Shown here in pieces: positions 15,862-24,678 of a stretch of DNA of 64,000 nt; the stretch's first letter is position 1, and each line of letters begins with the position of its first letter. The DNA is from Kitasatospora sp. CB01950. Its GTDB lineage: Bacteria; Actinomycetota; Actinomycetes; Streptomycetales; Streptomycetaceae. Made by a program: the position numbers and the translations under genes. The stretch covers positions 433,425 to 497,424 of the forward strand of contig NZ_LISX01000002.1 in the NCBI RefSeq assembly GCF_001905465.1, read 5' to 3'. A model generated the notes under the pieces. It saw nothing but the letters and a program-made list of their open reading frames with translations, made no database searches and had not been told where the DNA came from.

Positions 15862-16809
15862 TCACGCCCGGAAGGTGCGGCGGTAGGTGTCCGGCGGCAC
15901 GCCGACGGTGCGGTGGAAGTGGCGGCGCAGGGTGGTGGAGGTGCCCAGGCCGGAGGCTGCGGCGATGGCGTCGACGCTGTCGTCCGTGGTCTCCAGCATT
16001 TCCTGCGCGCGCCGGATCCGCTGCGTCAGCAGCCATTGCAGCGGGGTGGTGCCGGTCACCGTCCGGAAGTGGCGGGCCAGGTGGCGGGAGCTCAGGTTCG
16101 CCCGGCGGGCCAGGTCCTCGACGGTGAGCGGCTCGTCCAGCCGGCGCATCACCCACGGGAGCAGCTCGGCCAGCGGGTGGTCGTCCCGGGCGGGCACCGG
16201 TGTGGTGACGAACTGCGCCTGCCCGCCTGCCCGGTGGGGCGGGACGACGAGGCGGCGGGCGGCCACGTTGGCGATCGCCGAGCCGTGGTCACGGCGGACC
16301 AGGTGCAGGCACAGGTCCATCGCCGCGCTCTTGCCGGCGGACGTGAGGACCCGGCCGTTGTCGACGTAGAGCACGTCCGGGTCCACCTCGACGCGGGGGT
16401 ACCGCCTGGCCAGTTCCTCGGTGTGCGCCCAGTGCGTGGTCGCGCGCAGCCCGTCGAGCAGGCCGGCGGCGGCGAGGGCGAACGCGCCGGTGCACAGCGA
16501 GACCACCCGGGCGCCGGACCCGTGGGCGGCGCGCACGGCGTCGACGAGTTCGGCCGGCGGGTCCCGGTCGATGTCCGCGAGGGCGGGGACGATCACGGTG
16601 TCGGCGTCCGTCAGCCGGTCGAGGCCGCAGTCGGGCTCCAGCAGGAACCGGCCGACCCGGACGGCCTGCGTACCGCACACCTTGACGTCGTACCAGGGGC
16701 CCGGCACGGCGTCCGGGCGCGAGCCGAACACCTCCTGGGCCAGGGCGAGTTCGAAGTGCAGCATGCCGTCGGTGGCGGCGATCGCGACGGAGTGCGCGGC
16801 GGAGACCAT
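15862..16809 (-). CDS. GlxA family transcriptional regulator (DJ-1/PfpI plus AraC HTH)
   Basis: 315 residues. N-terminal DJ-1/PfpI-like domain (~5-185) with VSLCTGAFALAAAGLLDG (the CTG elbow) and TTHWAHTEEL; C-terminal AraC double HTH (~215-310) with LARRANLSSRHLARHFRTVTG and GVPPDTYRRTFRA. This architecture is that of GlxA/FtrA amidase-like activators. ATG at 16809. Divergent from the saccharopine-dehydrogenase-like gene at 16921, whose shared promoter region contains four phased CGGAC half-sites. That neighbour is the probable target. Confidence 0.88.
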   Translation of the reverse strand: MVSAAHSVAIAATDGMLHFELALAQEVFGSRPDAVPGPWYDVKVCGTQAVRVGRFLLEPDCGLDRLTDADTVIVPALADIDRDPPAELVDAVRAAHGSGARVVSLCTGAFALAAAGLLDGLRATTHWAHTEELARRYPRVEVDPDVLYVDNGRVLTSAGKSAAMDLCLHLVRRDHGSAIANVAARRLVVPPHRAGGQAQFVTTPVPARDDHPLAELLPWVMRRLDEPLTVEDLARRANLSSRHLARHFRTVTGTTPLQWLLTQRIRRAQEMLETTDDSVDAIAAASGLGTSTTLRRHFHRTVGVPPDTYRRTFRA

Positions 16810-16836
16810 GTCGGAAATTGTACGGGTCGTGTCGTT

Positions 16837-16903
16837 CCGGACACTGGGCACCGCGTGCCGGACGGGAGAGGGTCTTCCTCGTCGGAGTCGGACCATTTCG
16901 GAC
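16837..16903. promoter_or_regulatory. Four helically phased YCGGAC half-sites
   Basis: CCGGAC at 16837 and 16858, and TCGGAC at 16888 and 16898, all in the same orientation, with start-to-start spacings of 21, 30 and 10 bases, near whole turns of DNA. They lie in the 111-base divergent region between the GlxA/AraC gene and its neighbour. AraC-type proteins often bind direct repeats, so these are candidate operators. Confidence 0.4.
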
Positions 16904-16920
16904 GAGCGGGAGCAGGCGGC

Positions 16921-17943
16921 ATGGAGTCGGGCAGGAATGTGGCGGTGTACGGCGCTTACGGGCACACCGGGCGGTTCGTGGTCGCGGAGTTGCGCGAGCG
17001 CGGGTACGTCCCGCTGCTCGTCGGCCGCGACCGGGACAAGCTGGCCGCGCCGGCCGAACCGGGCTCCGAGGCGCGACAGGCCTCGGTGGACGATCCGGCC
17101 TCGCTGGACCGCGCCCTGCGCGGCGCCGCCGCCGTGATCAACTGCGCGGGGCCGTTCGCCGCCACCGCCGCCCCGCTGATCGAGGCGGCACTGCGGGCCG
17201 GCCTCCCGTACGTCGACGTGGCGGCCGAGATCGAGGCGAACCTCGACACCTTCGCCCGGTTCGCGGAGCGCGCCCGCGCGGCAGGCACCGCGGTGGTCCC
17301 GGCGATGGCCTTCTACGGCGGCCTCGGCGACCTGCTGGTGACAGCCGCGATGGGCGACTGGACGTCGGCGGACGAGGCACACATCGCCTACGGCCTGAGC
17401 AGTTGGCACCCCACGGCCGGCACGCTCGCCGCGGGCGCGGTCTCGGCGCAGCGCCGGGCCGGGCGCCGGGTCCGCTTCACCGGCGGGCGGCTGGAGTACC
17501 ACGACGACGCCCTGCCGACCCTCGACTGGCGCTTCCCCGCCCCGCTGGGCCCGCGGCGCGTGATCGGCGGGTTCACCATGGCCGACGTGGTCACCGTCCC
17601 CAGCCACTTGGCCGTCCCGGAGGTGCGCACCTACATGACGGCGAACGCGGCCGCGGACCTGTCCGCGCCCGACGCCTCCGCGCCGACCGCCGTGGACGAA
17701 CGCGGCCGCTCCGCACAGACCTTCGTCGTCGACGTCCTGGTCCGCTCCGGCACCGCCGAACGCCGCGCGTCCGTCGCCGGTCAGGACATCTACGCCGTCA
17801 GCGCCCCGCTCGCCGTGGAGGCCGTCGACCGCATCCTCACCGGCCGCACCAGGACCACCGGCGTCGCCTCCGCCGGCGCGATCTTCGACGCCCCGGACTT
17901 CCTGCGCGCCCTGTCCGCACACCTCTCGCCACAGCACGACTGA
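16921..17943 (+). CDS. Saccharopine dehydrogenase-like NAD(P)-binding protein
   Basis: 340 residues. Seen: Rossmann start NVAVYGAYGHTGRFVVAEL (GxxGxxG), GRDRDKLAA, VINCAGPF, and a central YVDVAAEIEANL; the rest matches the saccharopine-dehydrogenase/trans-enoyl-reductase-like group found in actinobacteria. Probably a small-molecule oxidoreductase; true saccharopine dehydrogenase activity is unlikely. ATG at 16921. Divergent from the GlxA-type regulator. Confidence 0.8.
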   Translation: MESGRNVAVYGAYGHTGRFVVAELRERGYVPLLVGRDRDKLAAPAEPGSEARQASVDDPASLDRALRGAAAVINCAGPFAATAAPLIEAALRAGLPYVDVAAEIEANLDTFARFAERARAAGTAVVPAMAFYGGLGDLLVTAAMGDWTSADEAHIAYGLSSWHPTAGTLAAGAVSAQRRAGRRVRFTGGRLEYHDDALPTLDWRFPAPLGPRRVIGGFTMADVVTVPSHLAVPEVRTYMTANAAADLSAPDASAPTAVDERGRSAQTFVVDVLVRSGTAERRASVAGQDIYAVSAPLAVEAVDRILTGRTRTTGVASAGAIFDAPDFLRALSAHLSPQHD

Positions 17944-18015
17944 CCGGGCTCGGGTCGGGGAACAGGACGGGCCGATCCTTCGACAACGTTGCCGGGCCTT
18001 GCACTTGACGTCCCG

Positions 18016-18435
18016 TCAGGGCAGGTGTCTGGCCGCGCCCGCCTCGATCAGCAGTGCGCAGTAGACGAACTCGACGGCGGAGCGGCCCATCGGGTCGGGG
18101 ACGTCGCGGTCGTGGTCGAGGTAGAGCCGCATCTCGGTGGTGCTGTCGGGGCCGGCCAGGGCGTAGAGCCGGTCCAGCACGGCGTGGTCCATGGCGAGAA
18201 CCAGATCGGCCCACTCGATCAGCTCCGCCGTGACGCGGGTGGCCCGGTGGCCGGTCAGGTCGTAGCCGAGGACGCCCGCCACGGCGACCATCTCGGGGTG
18301 CGCCTCCCGCCAGGCGCCGGTCAGCCCGGCGGAGCGCACCTCCACGGCCGCACCGCCGAGATCGGCGAGGACGCGCGCGGCGAACGGGCTGCGGCAGTAG
18401 TTACCGAGGCAGACGGTGAGGATGCGCCTGGTCAT
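18016..18435 (-). CDS. Low-molecular-weight protein tyrosine phosphatase-like protein
   Basis: 139 residues. Seen: N-terminal P-loop VCLGNYCRSP, fitting CX5R, with Cys9 and Arg15 of the LMW-PTPase family (usual CLGNICRSP; Tyr replaces Ile), and C-terminal DPM in VPDPMGRSA supplying the general acid Asp (DP motif). Likely dephosphorylates phosphotyrosine on proteins or acts on related substrates. ATG at 18435. It lies divergent from an alpha/beta hydrolase, with about 180 bases between them in which no clear operator is seen. Confidence 0.85.
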   Translation of the reverse strand: MTRRILTVCLGNYCRSPFAARVLADLGGAAVEVRSAGLTGAWREAHPEMVAVAGVLGYDLTGHRATRVTAELIEWADLVLAMDHAVLDRLYALAGPDSTTEMRLYLDHDRDVPDPMGRSAVEFVYCALLIEAGAARHLP

Positions 18436-18615
18436 CGGGGCTCCAGTGGTCGGGGCGATGGTGCGGTCGGAGTGATCCTCCGCCGTCGCGTCCGGCCCGG
18501 GCGGGAGGCGGGGACGTCGATCCCGCGTCCGGGCCACCGTGGAACACCGAAGGCGGTGCGCCGCCGGCGACATTTGTCCAAGACCGGCCGTCGGCCCGCG
18601 CGCATCATCGCTGCC

Positions 18616-19419
18616 ATGAATGACTTCCCGCGCGAACGCGCGTACGGCATGCACGTGGTCTGCGACGGGCCTGCGCAGGCGCCGCCGGTTCTGCTCGTCC
18701 ACGGGTCGGGGGCGTCCGGCGCGTTCTGGGGCCCGGTGGCGGAGGTGCTGGCCGCGCACCACCGGGTGATCACAGTCGACCTTCCGGGGTGCGGCCGGTC
18801 CCCGCAGCGGCCGCCGTACGACGTACCGGTGCAGGCCGGGCGGGTGGCGGCGGTGCTCGACGGGCTGGGGGTGGGGCCGGTGGTCGCGGTCGGGCACTCC
18901 AGCGGCGGGTACGTCGCCACGGCGCTCGCCGAGCGGCGGCCGGACCTGGTGCGCTCGCTCGCGCTGGTCGGCACCGGCCCGGGCATGGACGCGCTGCTGC
19001 CGGAGCCGTTGCTGCTGCGCCTGTTGTTGGCCCCGCCGCTGGGGCCGCTGCTGTGGGCGCTGCGCACCGACGCGGTGGTCCGCAAGGGGCTGACGGCGAT
19101 CGCCGCCCGCCCGGTGGTGATTCCGGACGAGGTGGTGGCCGGGGCGCGGTTGATCACCTACCGCACGTTCCGCGCGGTGCTGCGCGCCAACGAGGCGTAC
19201 CTCCGCGAGCGCGGGGCGCCGGAGCGGCTGGCCGCGCTCGGACTGCCCGCCCTGGTGGTCTTCGGCACCGCCGACCCGCGGTGGGATCCGTCCTCGGCGC
19301 ACCGCTACGACGCGGTGGCGCGGGTGGTGATGCTGCCCGGTGTCGGGCACGCGCCCATGCTCGAAGCGCCCGGGCCGACCGCCGAGTTGCTGCTGGGTTT
19401 CGCCGCCGCCGACCGATAG
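18616..19419 (+). CDS. Alpha/beta hydrolase
   Basis: 267 residues. Seen: VLLVHGSGASGAFWGPV (HG oxyanion), DLPGCGRS, elbow VGHSSGGYVATAL, C-terminal Asp (VFGTADPRWD) and His (GVGHAPMLEAP). Complete Ser-Asp-His triad with a short cap. ATG at 18616. The AraC-type gene starts 23 bases after its stop, on the same strand, so the two may be an operon, followed by a RibD-type reductase. Confidence 0.87.
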   Translation: MNDFPRERAYGMHVVCDGPAQAPPVLLVHGSGASGAFWGPVAEVLAAHHRVITVDLPGCGRSPQRPPYDVPVQAGRVAAVLDGLGVGPVVAVGHSSGGYVATALAERRPDLVRSLALVGTGPGMDALLPEPLLLRLLLAPPLGPLLWALRTDAVVRKGLTAIAARPVVIPDEVVAGARLITYRTFRAVLRANEAYLRERGAPERLAALGLPALVVFGTADPRWDPSSAHRYDAVARVVMLPGVGHAPMLEAPGPTAELLLGFAAADR

Positions 19420-19442
19420 CCGTTCCGGCTTAGGATTTTGAC

Positions 19443-20312
19443 GTGCCGTCACCTCTCTCTCCACCCGACTGGTCCGCGGTGGACATCGCGCTCCCGCCCC
19501 CGTCGCCCGGGCTGCTGCCGGGCGTCACCATGGCCGGGTTCCGGCAGCGGGACGCGGAGGCCGCGGGGATCACGATGGTCGCGCATCCGGCGGTGACGGT
19601 GCTCGTCGATCTGAGCGGCGGGCGGGCGGGGGACGACCGGGGCATCGTCTACGACGCGCACGGCCGGCGCACCCGCGGCAGTGTCGTCGTCGGGCTGCTC
19701 CCGGGCGAACTCCGGGCGGCGGGACGGGGGGTGGACTGTCTGCAGATCCGCCTGGACCCGGTCGCGGCGGCCGCGCTGCTCGGCCCGGAGCCCGGCGGAC
19801 CGGTCGCGGCCCTGGAGGCCGTCTGGGGCCGGGACGCGGGACGGCTGGAGGACCGGCTGCGCGCGGCAAGCTGCTGGGAGGAGCGGTTCGCCGTGGCGGC
19901 GGACTGGCTCGAACGGCGCCGCGCCGAACGCCCGCGCGTCGACCCGGAGGTGGCCCACGTCTGGCGGCGGACCCTCGGCAGCCGGGGGCGGGCCAGGGTG
20001 GAGGCGCTGGCGGACGAGGTCGGCTGGAGCCGCCAGCTGCTGTGGGCCAGGTTCCGCGCCCAGCTGGGCGTCACGCCCAAGCGGGCGGCCCGGCTGGTGC
20101 GCTTCGACCACGCCGTCCACCTGCTCGCGGTGGGCCGCGAGGCGGCCGGCGTCGCGGCCGAGAGCGGCTTCGCGGACCAGTCCCACCTGCACCGCGAGGT
20201 GCGGACCTTCACCGGCCTGACGCCGGCGGCGGTGGCCGCCGCGCCCTGGCTCGCCGTGGACGCCACCGCCTGGCCGGGGTCCGTGCCCGCCCCCACTCGT
20301 GGCTCCCGCTGA
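19443..20312 (+). CDS. AraC family transcriptional regulator
   Basis: 289 residues. The N-terminal ~180 residues are a beta-rich sensor of the DUF6597-like type (GITMVAHPAVTVLVDLSGG, then RGSVVVGLLPGEL). The C-terminal HTH_18 has VEALADEVGWSRQLLWARFRAQLGV and AVHLLAVGREAAGVAAESGFADQSHLHREVRTFTGLTP, the classical AraC recognition helix and FxDQSHLxR signature. GTG at 19443. Same strand as the hydrolase upstream and the RibD-like gene downstream; it may regulate both. Confidence 0.88.
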   Translation: MPSPLSPPDWSAVDIALPPPSPGLLPGVTMAGFRQRDAEAAGITMVAHPAVTVLVDLSGGRAGDDRGIVYDAHGRRTRGSVVVGLLPGELRAAGRGVDCLQIRLDPVAAAALLGPEPGGPVAALEAVWGRDAGRLEDRLRAASCWEERFAVAADWLERRRAERPRVDPEVAHVWRRTLGSRGRARVEALADEVGWSRQLLWARFRAQLGVTPKRAARLVRFDHAVHLLAVGREAAGVAAESGFADQSHLHREVRTFTGLTPAAVAAAPWLAVDATAWPGSVPAPTRGSR

Positions 20313-20377
20313 ATGGCCGCCCGGCTGCCTAGCATTCGCCGGGGGGACACACAGCCGTCGAACCACCGGGAGCCCTC

Positions 20378-20998
20378 GTGGGAGTCGTCACCGCCAACCT
20401 GGCCGTCTCGCTGGACGGGTACACCGCCGGGCCGGACCAGAGCCTGGAGCACCCGTTCGGCCCGGGGGTGCGGGAGCCCCTGACCTCCTGGATGTGGGAG
20501 ACCGACCAACCGGGGCGCGAGCAGGACGCGCACCTGTTGGGCGTGCTGCACGCCAACACCGGCGCGCACATCATGGGGCGGAACATGTTCGGCCCGGGCC
20601 GGGGCGCCTGGGACGAGTCCTGGACGGGCTGGTGGGGGCCCGAACCGCCGTACCACGCGCCGGTGTTCGTGCTCACCCACCACCCGCGCGAGCCGCTGCC
20701 GATGGAGGGCGGCACCACCTTCGAGTTCGTCACGGACGGCATCGAGGCCGCCCTCGACCGGGCCCGGGCCGCCGCCGGCGAGCAGGACGTGGAGATCGCC
20801 GGCGGCGCGTCCACCGTCCGCCAGTACCTTCAGGCGGGGCTGCTCGACGAACTCGTCCTGCACCTCGTCCCGGTGGCCCTCGGCCTCGGGGCGGGCGTGC
20901 GGCTGCTCGACGACGTCCGCGCCACCCTGGAGCCGGTCGAGGCGATCGCCTCCCCGACCGTCACGCATCTGCGCTACCGGGTGCTCAACTCGCTGTGA
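20378..20998 (+). CDS. Dihydrofolate reductase / RibD C-terminal family protein
   Basis: 206 residues of the RibD_C fold. Seen: MGVVTANLAVSLDGYTAGPDQ (the SLDGY start typical of this group), HIMGRNMFGPGRG, PVFVLTHH, then VEIAGGASTVRQYLQAGLLDEL and LHLVPVALGLGAGVRLL. These are NADPH-dependent reductases related to DHFR and are common beside AraC regulators. The natural substrate is unknown. GTG at 20378, 65 bases after the AraC gene, same strand. Confidence 0.9.
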   Translation: MGVVTANLAVSLDGYTAGPDQSLEHPFGPGVREPLTSWMWETDQPGREQDAHLLGVLHANTGAHIMGRNMFGPGRGAWDESWTGWWGPEPPYHAPVFVLTHHPREPLPMEGGTTFEFVTDGIEAALDRARAAAGEQDVEIAGGASTVRQYLQAGLLDELVLHLVPVALGLGAGVRLLDDVRATLEPVEAIASPTVTHLRYRVLNSL

Positions 20999-21005
20999 GG
21001 CCGGC

Positions 21006-23192
21006 TCACCCCCCGGCGCCCACCGGCCGGCTGCGCAGGATGGCGAGCTGCCCGGTGGCGCGGGTCATCGCGACGTAGCGGTCGACGGCGCCCTCGATGC
21101 CCTCGCCGAAGGCCTCCGGGTCGATCAGGACGACCAGGTCGAACTCCAGGCCCTTGACGAGTTCGGGGGTGAGCGAGCGGACCCGGGGCAGCCCGGGCCA
21201 GGTCGGGTCGCCGATGACGCAGGCGGTGCCCTCGGGGTGGTCGGCCAGCCAGGCCGCGAGCAGGGTGTCGCGGTCGGCGGGGGCGCCGTGCAGGACGGGC
21301 AGGCCGCTGCGGCGGATCGAGGTGGGGACGTTGGCGTCGGGGAGGGCGGCCCGGATGACGGGTTCGGCCTCGGCCATGACCTCTTCGGGCGTGCGGTAGT
21401 TGACGCTCAGCGAGGTGAGGGTGACGCGGTCCAGGCCGGCCCGCTCCAGGCGTTCGGTCCAGGACTCGGTGAAGCCGTGCCGGGCCTGCGCGCGGTCGCC
21501 GACGATGGTGAACGAGCGGGACGGGCAGCGGGCGATCAGCATCTGCCATTCGGCGTCGGTGAGTTCCTGCGCCTCGTCGACCACGATGTGCGCGAACGGG
21601 CCGGCCAGCAGGTCGGGGTTGACCGGTTCAGGCTCGGAGTGGTCGATCAGCGCGTCGCGCAGGTCGGCGCCGCCCAGCATCATGGTCGCGCCCTCGCCGT
21701 CGTCGTCGGCGTTCAGCAGGTGGTCGACGACGCCGTCCATCATTTCGCGTTCGGCGGCCAGCCGGGCCCGGTGGGCGCGCTGGCGGCGGTCGGCGGCGGT
21801 GTCGCCGAGGCGGCGGCGGGCGGCGTCCAGCAGCGGCAGGTCGGCGAGCGTCCAGGCGGCGGGGTCGGTGCGCTGCAGGGTGCGGATCTCCTCGCGGCTC
21901 AGCCAGGGCGCGCACAGCCGCAGGTAGGCGGGGACGGTCCACAGGTCGCCGACCAGGTCGGTGGGTTCGAGGATCGGCCAGGCGCGGCGCAGCGCGGTGA
22001 GCAGTTCGCGGTCGCGGCGGAGTTCGCGGGCGAGCATCTCGGGCGAGATGCTGTGCTCCTCGTCGTCGAGGGCGTGGGCGTTCCTGTCGATCAGGATGGT
22101 GATGAGTTCGTCGAGGATGGTCTCGCGGGCCTCGTTGTGCGGGGTGCCGGGGCCGACGGCGGCGAAGGCCTCGGACCAGTCCTCGGGCTGGACCGAAATC
22201 TCGTACCACTCGATGGCGAGTTTGCAGGCCTCGGTGGGCGGTTCCTCGTAGATCCCGACGGCCTGTTCGATCGCGCCGACCATGCCGGCGGCGGCCTTCA
22301 GCCGGGCCACCTCGGAATCCGGTTCCTCCGCGACCGCCGGGCCCTCGGGGACCAGGTCGCGCAGGGTGCAGGTCTGGACGCCCTCCTCGCCGAGGCTGGG
22401 CAGCACGTCGGCGACGTACGCCAGGTACGGCTGGTGGGGGCCGACGAACAGCACGCCGCCCTTGCGGTGGCCGAGGCGCGGGTCGGAGTACAGCAGGTGG
22501 GCGGTGCGGTGCAGGGCGACGACGGTCTTGCCGGTGCCGGGGCCGCCGTCGAGGACGAGGGCGCCGCGCGAGCCGGCCCGGATGACGGCGTCCTGGTCGG
22601 CCTGGATGGTGGCGAGGACGTCGCGCATCCGCTCGGAGCGGGCGGAGCCGAGGCTGGCGATGAACGCGGACTGGTCGTCGAGGGCGGCGTGGCCGTCGAG
22701 TGCGTCGGCGGTGAACACCTCGTCCCAGTAGTCGCCGACGGTGCCGCGCTGCCAGCGGTAGCGGCGGCGGCTGGTGAGGCCCATCGGGTTGGCGTGGGTG
22801 GCGGCGAAGAACGGTTCGGCGGCGGGCGAGCGCCAGTCGATGAGCAGTCGGTGGCCGTCGGCGCCGGCGAGGCCGAGGCGGCCGATGTACACGGGTTCGT
22901 CCTGGCCGGCGAGGACGATCCGGCCGAGGCACAGGTCGCTGCCGAAGCGGCGCAACGTCCGCAGCCGGGACGAGATCCGGTGGATCTCGTTGTCGCGGTC
23001 CAGGGCGGCGCGGCCGGCTCCGCCGGGGTTGCGGCGGGCCTGGTCGAGGCGGGCGGTCAGGTCGGCGATGTCCTGTTCGAGGGTGGCGGCGACGGTGGCG
23101 AAGTGCCGGTCGTCGTCGGCGATCAGGGCCGGGTCCGCCTTGGCGGCGAGCCGCTCGGGCAGAGCAAAGGCGCTGGTCGTCTGGTGGGTCAT
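21006..23192 (-). CDS. helR: HelD-family RNA polymerase recycling / rifamycin-protection protein (HelR-like)
   Basis: 728 residues, superfamily 1 helicase-like ATPase. Seen: N-terminal coiled coil (~1-75, the RNA-polymerase secondary-channel arm), Walker A GGPGTGKTVVALHRTAHLLY at ~216-235, long insert, Walker B VDEAQELTDAEWQML, IVGDRAQARHGF, NYRTPEEV and a C-terminal KGLEFDLVVL with YVAMTRA. HelD proteins remove stalled RNA polymerase; in Streptomyces the HelR subtype also ejects rifamycin. The gene is preceded by a rifamycin-associated element at 23295-23317, which supports the HelR subtype and rifamycin induction. ATG at 23192; convergent with the RibD-like gene (8-base gap). Confidence 0.88.
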   Translation of the reverse strand: MTHQTTSAFALPERLAAKADPALIADDDRHFATVAATLEQDIADLTARLDQARRNPGGAGRAALDRDNEIHRISSRLRTLRRFGSDLCLGRIVLAGQDEPVYIGRLGLAGADGHRLLIDWRSPAAEPFFAATHANPMGLTSRRRYRWQRGTVGDYWDEVFTADALDGHAALDDQSAFIASLGSARSERMRDVLATIQADQDAVIRAGSRGALVLDGGPGTGKTVVALHRTAHLLYSDPRLGHRKGGVLFVGPHQPYLAYVADVLPSLGEEGVQTCTLRDLVPEGPAVAEEPDSEVARLKAAAGMVGAIEQAVGIYEEPPTEACKLAIEWYEISVQPEDWSEAFAAVGPGTPHNEARETILDELITILIDRNAHALDDEEHSISPEMLARELRRDRELLTALRRAWPILEPTDLVGDLWTVPAYLRLCAPWLSREEIRTLQRTDPAAWTLADLPLLDAARRRLGDTAADRRQRAHRARLAAEREMMDGVVDHLLNADDDGEGATMMLGGADLRDALIDHSEPEPVNPDLLAGPFAHIVVDEAQELTDAEWQMLIARCPSRSFTIVGDRAQARHGFTESWTERLERAGLDRVTLTSLSVNYRTPEEVMAEAEPVIRAALPDANVPTSIRRSGLPVLHGAPADRDTLLAAWLADHPEGTACVIGDPTWPGLPRVRSLTPELVKGLEFDLVVLIDPEAFGEGIEGAVDRYVAMTRATGQLAILRSRPVGAGG

Positions 23193-23294
23193 GGAACTGC
23201 TCTCCGATCCGCTGCCGGGCGTTGCGCGCGTTTCGCCCCGTCTGCGCTGTTTGCGCGGGTTCCCCGGTTCAGATGAGCGATTGTGCGCCACCGG

Positions 23295-23317
23295 GGGGGC
23301 CTTGCCGCAAGGCCCCC
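23295..23317 (-). promoter_or_regulatory. Rifamycin-associated element (RAE) upstream of helR
   Basis: A perfect 23-base inverted repeat: arms GGGGGCCTTGC (23295-23305) and GCAAGGCCCCC (23307-23317) around one base. The core TTGC-N-GCAA flanked by G and C runs matches the rifamycin-associated element reported upstream of actinomycete rifamycin-inactivation and helR genes. It lies 103 bases upstream of the helR start. On the minus strand a -35-like TTGCGG falls within it, with CACAAT 19 bases downstream as a possible -10. Confidence 0.85.
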
Positions 23318-23390
23318 TGTCCGGTATAAGTTGGATAGCGGCAGGAGAGCATCGGCTCCCTGCCTTCGCTGTTTTCGGGCGGTCGTCTCG

Positions 23391-24452
23391 TCAGTCCCGG
23401 CCTGCGGTGCCGCTCTCCAGGACGGAGAGGACGGCGAACAGCGCGAAGCAGACGGCGCCGAGGCCGACCAGGACCCGGGCCGCGACGATCACGTCCGGGT
23501 CGGCCGACTCGAACAGGAACGCCGACATGAACAGGCAGAGCAGGGTGGTGCCGACCGGGATCAGCGGGACGTGGTGGGCCGACGGCGCGGCGCGGCGCCA
23601 GACGAGGGCGAGCAGCAGCACCGCGCCGAGGACGGTCCAGCAGATCAGCCCCAGCCCGATCTGGACGTATCCGGTGGCCAGTTGAGCGGGCCGGGGGTTC
23701 AGCGTGACGACGACCAGGCCCCCGGTGATGTCCATGGCGCCGAGCACGGCGGCCGGGACGAGCCACCACATCCGGTCCCGCCGGGTGTAGGTGTTCCGGA
23801 TCTGCCGCAGGAGGCTGACCACCAGCCCGATCAGGGCGGTGCAGACGATCGCCAGGTCGACCACCAGGTGCCCGGCCGTGAAGCGTCCGTCGGAGTCCCC
23901 GCCGCCCCCGTTGGCCAGCAGGACGGTCGCCCAGGCCGCGGCGACGGCGGCCGCGAGGACCGGGAGCGCCACCAGCGCCCGGGCCGTGGCCGGACGGAAC
24001 GGCGCGGGCGAGCGCGGCGGGGAGCCGTCGGGAAGGGCGGCGTTCTCCCCGATCAGCGTGAAACGGGTGGCGACGGCGGCCACGGACGAGACACACACGC
24101 AGACCAGGCCGAGGCCGAGGACCACGCTCCCGGCCACGAAGTCGGGCGGCGGCCGGCGGTTCTCCGTCAGCAGGCGGAGCCCGTAGCCGATGGCGACGCC
24201 GGCGACCGCGAAGCCGAACAGCGGGTAGCCGAGCCGGTCCACTGCGGTGAAGCGGCCGATCAGCTGCCGGACGACGGTCGCCACGGTGGCGAACAGGCAG
24301 AGGCAGACGGCGGCCAGGAAGATCAGCGTCAGGCCCGCGACCCGGGCGCTCGGCCCGCTGGAGTGGGCGACGACCCAGCCGCCCAGCGCGGCCGACACCG
24401 CGCCCATGAGCAGCGGAATCGCCCGGAACAGCACACTGATTCCGTGGTTCAC
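23391..24452 (-). CDS. YhiM/DUF2776 family inner-membrane protein
   Basis: 353 residues with about ten hydrophobic segments. It aligns along its whole length with E. coli YhiM: FRAIPLLMGAVSAALGGWVV at the start, repeated FVAGSVVLGLGLVCVCVS and TAGHLVVDLAIVCTALIGLVVSLL units, a RQIRNTYTRRD loop, LLALVWRR and HHVPLIPVGTTLLCLFMSAFL, ending ARVLVGLGAVCFALFAVLSVLESGTA. YhiM is linked to acid resistance in E. coli. GTG at 24452. No regulator adjoins it. Its stop is ~75 bases before the RAE. Confidence 0.85.
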   Translation of the reverse strand: MNHGISVLFRAIPLLMGAVSAALGGWVVAHSSGPSARVAGLTLIFLAAVCLCLFATVATVVRQLIGRFTAVDRLGYPLFGFAVAGVAIGYGLRLLTENRRPPPDFVAGSVVLGLGLVCVCVSSVAAVATRFTLIGENAALPDGSPPRSPAPFRPATARALVALPVLAAAVAAAWATVLLANGGGGDSDGRFTAGHLVVDLAIVCTALIGLVVSLLRQIRNTYTRRDRMWWLVPAAVLGAMDITGGLVVVTLNPRPAQLATGYVQIGLGLICWTVLGAVLLLALVWRRAAPSAHHVPLIPVGTTLLCLFMSAFLFESADPDVIVAARVLVGLGAVCFALFAVLSVLESGTAGRD

Positions 24453-24678
24453 CAGGTCTCCTCGATCGGTCTGTCCCGGTTCTGGCCGGCAGTCAGTGTT
24501 CAGCCCGCCGGGCCGCCCGCCCTCCCGCCGGCGGCGAGTGTCCACCGATTTCGTTCGATCGGCCCACGGGCCGCTCCGGGCCTCCGGCGACACCCGCCGT
24601 GCGGAGCCCCGGCGGTGGCCTGAGATGCTGTGCCGGACACGGCGAGTGGCCGAGGGACGACGGAAGGTGGGCACCGGC

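Noticed and set aside
20378..20998. Rifamycin monooxygenase or other rifamycin-inactivating gene beside helR
   Set aside because: The protein is a RibD/DHFR-type reductase convergent with helR and has no RAE of its own.
21237..23276. Long plus-strand open frame opposite helR
   Set aside because: Gly/Val/Asp-rich antisense shadow without any domain; helR is unambiguous on the minus strand.
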